The position numbers were made by a program, and so were the translations under genes. Shown piece after piece: positions 11,317-14,368 of a stretch of 14,368 nucleotides of DNA. The stretch spans positions 1-14,368 of the forward strand of contig JALWVW010000266.1 in NCBI GenBank assembly GCA_027079365.1, written 5' to 3'. The number at the start of each line of letters is the position of its first letter. Position 1 is the first letter of the stretch. Below the pieces are notes generated by a model, which saw only the letters and a program-made list of their open reading frames with translations, had not been told where the DNA came from and did not search any database. Source of the stretch: Campylobacteraceae bacterium (GTDB taxonomy: Bacteria; Campylobacterota; Campylobacteria; Campylobacterales; Sulfurovaceae).

Positions 11317-11894
11317 GTCAGACCAGCAGGGACAAGCTTTTGGATGCGACCTTTGTGGAGGTCTATCGCTATGGCTATCATGGCGCTTCCACCGCAGCGA
11401 TTCTGCAAAAGGCTGGCGTGCCAAAGGGCTCCATGTACCACCATTTCAATTCCAAGAAGGGCATGGTACTGGCGATGATAGAGGAGCGCTTGATCCCAAA
11501 GGTTCAAGAATTTTTTGATTTTGAGATGCGTCCAAATGCTACCGCAGTAGAGATACTCACCTATACTATGAAGAAAATTGCGCACAACAGTATGCTAGTA
11601 CAGCATGGTTGCCCGCTACATCGGCTGATGTTTGAGATGGAGGGGCTCGATAGTGAGATCGCTTTGGCCTGCGAGAGAGAGTTTGTCAACCTGACTGACA
11701 ACCTCGCCAAAGTCTTGCTCTTTGGGATGCAGGAGGGTAGCATCGTAGAGACAGATGCGCAGGAACTGGCAGGATATATCATCGCTTCGAGTTGGGGATT
11801 TCTCTCTCGTCCGATGAAACATTCAAGTAAAGCACAGTTTTTGAGGGATAGTCAGAGGCTGCTGGAGAGTATCCAAAGCAAAGTTAGAAGTTAG
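11313..11894 (+). CDS. TetR/AcrR family transcriptional regulator
   Basis: This 193-residue one-component repressor has an N-terminal helix-turn-helix (about 25-47, GASTAAILQKAGVPKGSMYHHFNSKKGMVLAMI), a classic TetR DNA-binding domain. The C-terminal ligand domain has HGCPLHRLMFEMEGLDSEIALACEREF (about 95-121), reminiscent of the NemR/AcuR-like group that senses electrophiles; the cysteine in GCPL is a possible sensor residue. The GTG at 11313 overlaps the ABM stop by 4 nt (GTGA) with AGGA upstream. It is the last gene of the five-gene cluster, so autoregulation of the cluster is likely. A heptamer repeat array begins inside its last codons and supplies the TAG stop. A candidate operator for a regulator of this kind lies at 13335-13370. 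Confidence 0.9.
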   Translation: MSQTSRDKLLDATFVEVYRYGYHGASTAAILQKAGVPKGSMYHHFNSKKGMVLAMIEERLIPKVQEFFDFEMRPNATAVEILTYTMKKIAHNSMLVQHGCPLHRLMFEMEGLDSEIALACEREFVNLTDNLAKVLLFGMQEGSIVETDAQELAGYIIASSWGFLSRPMKHSSKAQFLRDSQRLLESIQSKVRS

Positions 11895-11916
11895 AAATTA
11901 GAAGTTAGAAATTGGG
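11882..11916. repeat. Tandem heptamer array, consensus AARTTAG
   Basis: Five 7-bp units follow one another: AAGTTAG, AAGTTAG, AAATTAG, AAGTTAG and AAATTGG. The first two form the end of the TetR gene and provide its stop codon. Because 7 is not a multiple of 3 and each unit contains TAG, any frame entering the array stops within it. Confidence 0.8.
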
Positions 11917-11979
11917 ATGAAGAGCTTGACGCTAAAAGGCTCTAAAGGCTTAAGGGGAGTCTCGATGTTTGTGTTTTCG

Positions 11980-12004
11980 TAGGGTGTTGTACCCTTACAA
12001 CACC
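11980..12004. repeat. Perfect 9-bp hairpin of the GTAGGGTG type
   Basis: GGTGTTGTA (11983-11991) pairs perfectly with TACAACACC (11996-12004) around the loop CCCT, and is preceded by GTAG. It resembles the element at 9111-9134 in layout. No T run follows, so it is more likely a dispersed repeat than a terminator for the TetR operon. Confidence 0.55.
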
Positions 12005-12031
12005 GGATAATTCGAACGGAAAGATTTTTGC

Positions 12032-12057
12032 TATAATAGGGCAAACAAAGGAGCCCT
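12032..12057 (+). promoter_or_regulatory. Promoter and ribosome binding site of the VOC gene
   Basis: TATAAT (12032-12037) is a perfect -10 without a good -35. It is followed by the Shine-Dalgarno AAAGGAG (12047-12053), 6 nt before ATG 12060. AGGGC (12038-12042) can pair with GCCCT (12053-12057), placing most of the Shine-Dalgarno in a 10-nt loop. Confidence 0.6.
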
Positions 12058-12059
12058 CC

Positions 12060-12479
12060 ATGAAGCGACTAACTCCCAATATGGCAGTAAAAAACATACG
12101 AGAGACCGTAGAGTATTATGTAGAGCACTTTGGCTTTACGCTTGCGATGGCAGTGAGTGAAGACAAATCCTCTGTAGGCGATACACTGGTAGAAGGCAAA
12201 GAGTATATCTGGGCCAATGTGATGCAAGGTGATGTAGGATTTATGTTTCAACGGACGGATACCCTCAAAGAAGATGTAGGAGATTTCTTTGACGTATTGG
12301 GCGCATCCAGTACCTACTATATCGAGGTAGAGGATGTCGATGCGCTGTATGAGAAAGTCAAAGCAGAGGTTGAGATCGTCAAGCCTCTGGAGAATGTCTG
12401 GTATGGGATGAGAGAATTCTATGTAAAAGATTGCAATGGATATATCTTGGGTTTTTCGATGATGTTGGCGAGAGAGTAG
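12060..12479 (+). CDS. VOC (glyoxalase/bleomycin-resistance) family protein
   Basis: This 139-residue protein has two beta-alpha-beta-beta-beta modules: MAVKNIRETVEYYVEHFGFTL at the start and TYYIEVEDVDALYEKVKAEVEIVKPLENVWYGMREFYVKDCNGYILGF in the second half, the standard fingerprint of this superfamily. The usual metal ligands are not obvious (no His in the first strand, where NMAV is found, and no Glu in the last strand), so it may bind a ligand without metal, as bleomycin-resistance proteins do, rather than act as a glyoxalase. It has its own TATAAT -10 and a strong Shine-Dalgarno. The MmcQ/YjbR gene starts 3 nt after its stop, so the two are cotranscribed. Substrate unknown. Confidence 0.85.
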   Translation: MKRLTPNMAVKNIRETVEYYVEHFGFTLAMAVSEDKSSVGDTLVEGKEYIWANVMQGDVGFMFQRTDTLKEDVGDFFDVLGASSTYYIEVEDVDALYEKVKAEVEIVKPLENVWYGMREFYVKDCNGYILGFSMMLARE

Positions 12480-12482
12480 CCT

Positions 12483-12833
12483 ATGGAGTTTCAACAGCTT
12501 GACAAGATCCTGCTCTCCAAGCAGGGAGCCACCTATGACTACCCCTTTGATGAGAAGACACGGGTCTACCGTGTGGGAAACAAGATGTTTGCACTGACCT
12601 CAGAGGAGAAGCCCCTGCGTATCAATCTCAAATGCGATCCGATTTATGCACTGGAGCTACGCAGCCTCTATGAGGGGGTTATCGCAGGCTACCATATGAG
12701 CAAAAAGCACTGGAACACTGTCAGCCTAGAGCAGAGTGATGTGGAGGTGGAGACGATCTTGGAGCTCATTGATCACTCCTATACACTGGTTTACAAAAGC
12801 TTGACAAAAAAACTGAGAGAGTCACTGGGGTAA
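12483..12833 (+). CDS. MmcQ/YjbR family DNA-binding-like protein
   Basis: This 116-residue protein has the MmcQ/YjbR (CyaY-like fold) signature: ATYDYPFDEKTRVYRVGNKMFAL, then LRINLKCDP, and the hallmark GYHMSKKHWNTV at about 75-86, ending with LIDHSYTLVYKSLTKKLRESL. The biochemical role of the family is not settled; members are described as double-wing DNA-binding-like. Its length is typical. It follows the VOC gene by 3 nt with a weak GAGAG ribosome binding site, which suggests coupling. The next gene starts 31 nt later. Confidence 0.88.
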   Translation: MEFQQLDKILLSKQGATYDYPFDEKTRVYRVGNKMFALTSEEKPLRINLKCDPIYALELRSLYEGVIAGYHMSKKHWNTVSLEQSDVEVETILELIDHSYTLVYKSLTKKLRESLG

Positions 12834-12864
12834 AGCATAGTTACATACCATATAAGGAAAACAT

Positions 12865-13302
12865 ATGAAACAGACAGAACTCACAAGTAAAATGATCCAT
12901 GGACTCAAAGTCCGTACCACCAACGAAAAAGAGATGAATCCGGAGACGGCACAGATAGGAGGGCTCTGGGGAGCATTTTTTGAGAAGATCATGCCACATG
13001 TGCCAGAAGGTACAGCAGGGTATGGTGTGTATACCAACTATGAATCCGATGCAATGGGTGCATTTGATGTGCTGGCGGGTACTGAGGTAGAGATAGCAGA
13101 GCTCGAGACTGTGACTCTTCAATCAGGCAAGTATCTCTGCTTTGAAGCCAAAGGAGAACTTCCTCAGGCGGTGATAGAGACATGGGGCGAGATATGGAAA
13201 TACTTTACCGCAGTAGACTGCCCAGACAAACGCGCGTTTGATACAGACTTTGAATACTATCTGAGCGAGAGTGAGGCAGAGATCTATATCGGGATCGTGT
13301 AG
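12865..13302 (+). CDS. GyrI-like effector-binding domain protein
   Basis: This 145-residue stand-alone effector-binding (GyrI-like, AraC effector-binding or Cass2-type) domain shows the repeat pattern of the family: GLKVRTTNEKEMNPETAQIGGLWGAFF, then GYGVYTNYESDAMGAFDVLAGTEV, then KYLCFEAKGELPQAVIETWGEIWKYF and FDTDFEYY at the end. Such domains bind hydrophobic or cationic small molecules in multidrug regulators; here there is no DNA-binding domain, so it may sequester or sense compounds. A Shine-Dalgarno AAGGAAAAC precedes ATG 12865. The 31-nt gap from the MmcQ/YjbR gene allows the same transcript. Confidence 0.85.
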   Translation: MKQTELTSKMIHGLKVRTTNEKEMNPETAQIGGLWGAFFEKIMPHVPEGTAGYGVYTNYESDAMGAFDVLAGTEVEIAELETVTLQSGKYLCFEAKGELPQAVIETWGEIWKYFTAVDCPDKRAFDTDFEYYLSESEAEIYIGIV

Positions 13303-13334
13303 CCAAGCAAAATTCAGTAACTACAAAGTCATAA

Positions 13335-13370
13335 TCTCCTATACTAGACCAATCAGTCTAGTATAGGAGA
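13335..13370. promoter_or_regulatory. Perfect 15-bp palindrome, candidate TetR-type operator
   Basis: The arms TCTCCTATACTAGAC (13335-13349) and GTCTAGTATAGGAGA (13356-13370) are perfect complements around CAATCA. The inner TAGAC-N6-GTCTA resembles operators of NemR-like TetR regulators as I remember them. The left arm holds a possible -10, TATACT (13340-13345), and the right arm holds the Shine-Dalgarno AGGAG (13365-13369) of the next gene. A repressor here would block the promoter. If transcription starts farther upstream, the RNA hairpin would hide the ribosome binding site instead. Confidence 0.65.
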
Positions 13371-13374
13371 AAAG

Positions 13375-13896
13375 ATGTTTTATGTTCAGTCCAACCACGA
13401 CCAAGCAGACCAACTCAAGAGACTGCTTCGCAAAGTGAAAGTCATCTATGGCAATGTCCCACCGCAGATGGAGTTTCTCGACAGCATTGATACAGAGTAT
13501 CTAGAGGAGTTCTTGTACAATGCTCTGCGGATCGCCAAGCATCCTCATATCGAGCCCAGCCTCTTTGGATTTTTGCGTCTGCATGTGGCTTGCCGTGAGG
13601 GCTATGCCTACTGCAAGCAGTTCAATACCCAGTTTTTGTTAGCCAAGGGATATGAACAGAGCCAGCTGGATGCGGCGATAGAGGATATCGCTGCGGTGCC
13701 TTTTGATGAGAGACATCAGGCATTGGCAGTCTTTGCGATGCGAGCGATCTATGAGGGAGGAGATATTGGTGCTGATGATTTTGAGGCACTCAAGGCGATG
13801 GGCTGGAGTCAAAAGGATATCTTTGATGCGGTAGCGCATACAGGGGATATCCTCAAAAACGGAAGAATACTCACCGCCTATAGTGTGCCCTCATGA
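13375..13896 (+). CDS. Carboxymuconolactone decarboxylase/AhpD-like protein with altered CxxC
   Basis: This 173-residue all-helical protein resembles the CMD/AhpD superfamily: FLRLHVACREGYAYCKQFNTQFL (about 63-85) matches the helix that carries the redox motif, and FDERHQALAVFAMRAIYEGGDIGADDFEALKAMGWSQKDIFDAV matches the second conserved half (...LAFA...ALR.AGFSDEEIVEL). The standard motif ExxxCxxCxxxH is damaged: the position of the first Cys holds Tyr and the final His is Asn, so thiol peroxidase-type activity is unlikely, although C69 and C76-region cysteines remain. It starts right after the palindrome, with AGGAG 5 nt before ATG 13375. The stop overlaps the next start (ATGA). The role may be non-redox or ligand binding. 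Confidence 0.75.
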   Translation: MFYVQSNHDQADQLKRLLRKVKVIYGNVPPQMEFLDSIDTEYLEEFLYNALRIAKHPHIEPSLFGFLRLHVACREGYAYCKQFNTQFLLAKGYEQSQLDAAIEDIAAVPFDERHQALAVFAMRAIYEGGDIGADDFEALKAMGWSQKDIFDAVAHTGDILKNGRILTAYSVPS

Positions 13897-14306
13897 GAGC
13901 AGTAGAGATCCCATTTGTCTCTCATGTAGGTATCGAAGAGCGGACAGGTGATACTTTACAGTTATCACCAGCAGAGGAGACAGGCAACCATGTGGGCACT
14001 ATACATGCCGCTGCCCTGTTTGCTCTGGCGGAAACGCAGAGCGGTGTTTATCTGCAGAGCCTGTTTCCAGAGTATGGTGTGGATGAGGTACTGCCCCTGC
14101 TGAGAGGATCAAATCTCAAGTACTGTGCCCCTGCCACCTCCACAGTCTACGCTGTAGCAACTACCAGCATAGAGGAGCAGGAGAAGTTTCTCTCGCAGTT
14201 TGAGAGGAAAGGCAGAGCAGGTATCACGGTAACCGTAACACTAAAAGACAGTACGGAGACAGTAGTGATGACAGGAGAGTTTTCCTGGTTTGTGCAGCAG
14301 CGTTAA
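13893..14306 (+). CDS. DUF4442/YiiD-C-like hotdog-fold protein
   Basis: This 137-residue protein has the hotdog helix motif GNHVGTIHAAALFALAETQSGVYL, close to the NPxGTxHAGALxxLAE pattern of the DUF4442/YiiD C-terminal group of putative thioesterases, followed by LRGSNLKYCAPATSTVYAVA and VTVTLKDSTETVVMTGEFSWFV strands. It is translationally coupled to the CMD-like gene by an ATGA overlap, so the two should act together and share the palindromic control site. It is the second hotdog protein in this half of the window, after 10007-10459. Acyl substrate not predictable. Confidence 0.8.
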   Translation: MRAVEIPFVSHVGIEERTGDTLQLSPAEETGNHVGTIHAAALFALAETQSGVYLQSLFPEYGVDEVLPLLRGSNLKYCAPATSTVYAVATTSIEEQEKFLSQFERKGRAGITVTVTLKDSTETVVMTGEFSWFVQQR

Positions 14307-14339
14307 GGGCATGACTTATTATTGGAGGTGTCCTCGATA

Positions 14340-14368
14340 TTGTAAAAAAGTGCAAAATGTGTTATAGT
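14340..14368 (+). promoter_or_regulatory. Sigma70-type promoter at the window end
   Basis: TTGTAA (14340-14345), a 17-bp spacer and TATAGT (14363-14368) form a plausible promoter for a gene beyond the window. The preceding 14307-14339 holds no recognised gene or strong terminator. Confidence 0.5.

Overview
The window looks like a stretch of chromosome from a mesophilic Campylobacterota (epsilonproteobacterium), most like Sulfurovum or a relative. This is an inference from three things: the hisF / phosphorylase / rlmN / pseudouridine synthase / purB / nrdA gene set, an NrdA with a roughly 48-residue insert that I recall from Helicobacter and Campylobacter NrdA, and promoters with a good -10 but usually no clear -35. 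No mobile element, CRISPR array, tRNA or rRNA was recognised.

Layout. (1) Positions 1-7407 are housekeeping: the 3' part of hisF, a purine-nucleoside-phosphorylase-like gene, rlmN with a coupled 31-codon membrane peptide, an RluA-family pseudouridine synthase on the minus strand, purB divergent from it, and nrdA. Three identical copies of the 16-mer TGTTTCACATGAAACA, one base from the classical ParB site parS, lie at 964-2773. (2) Positions 7408-7578 hold no protein gene but have strong RNA-like structure: an extended -10, a three-way-junction fold and an adjacent 11-bp stem with a C-rich 25-nt loop. (3) Positions 7579-8888 hold a divergent pair, a degenerate methyltransferase-like protein (minus) and a nitrilase-superfamily hydrolase (plus). 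(4) Positions 8885-9213 are a leader with a near-consensus sigma70 promoter, a 26-codon leucine-rich ORF and two hairpins. (5) Positions 9214-11894 are a tight five-gene cluster: SAM methyltransferase, hotdog thioesterase, histidine phosphatase, ABM-fold monooxygenase and a TetR regulator. (6) Positions 12060-14306 carry small single-domain enzymes or binding proteins (VOC, MmcQ/YjbR, GyrI-like) and then a two-gene unit (AhpD/CMD-like plus DUF4442-like hotdog). That unit sits behind a perfect 15-bp palindrome that looks like a TetR-type operator.

How it works together. The first half is core metabolism: histidine and purine synthesis, nucleotide reduction and rRNA modification. The second half looks like an accessory block for handling small molecules or electrophiles, with its own TetR regulator and a candidate operator 1.4 kb downstream of that regulator's gene. 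Intergenic spaces repeatedly carry REP-like hairpins, and a heptamer array begins inside the end of the tetR gene. The most notable non-coding signals are the parS-like cluster, the structured RNA candidate at 7461-7571, and the leader ORF at 8942-9022.
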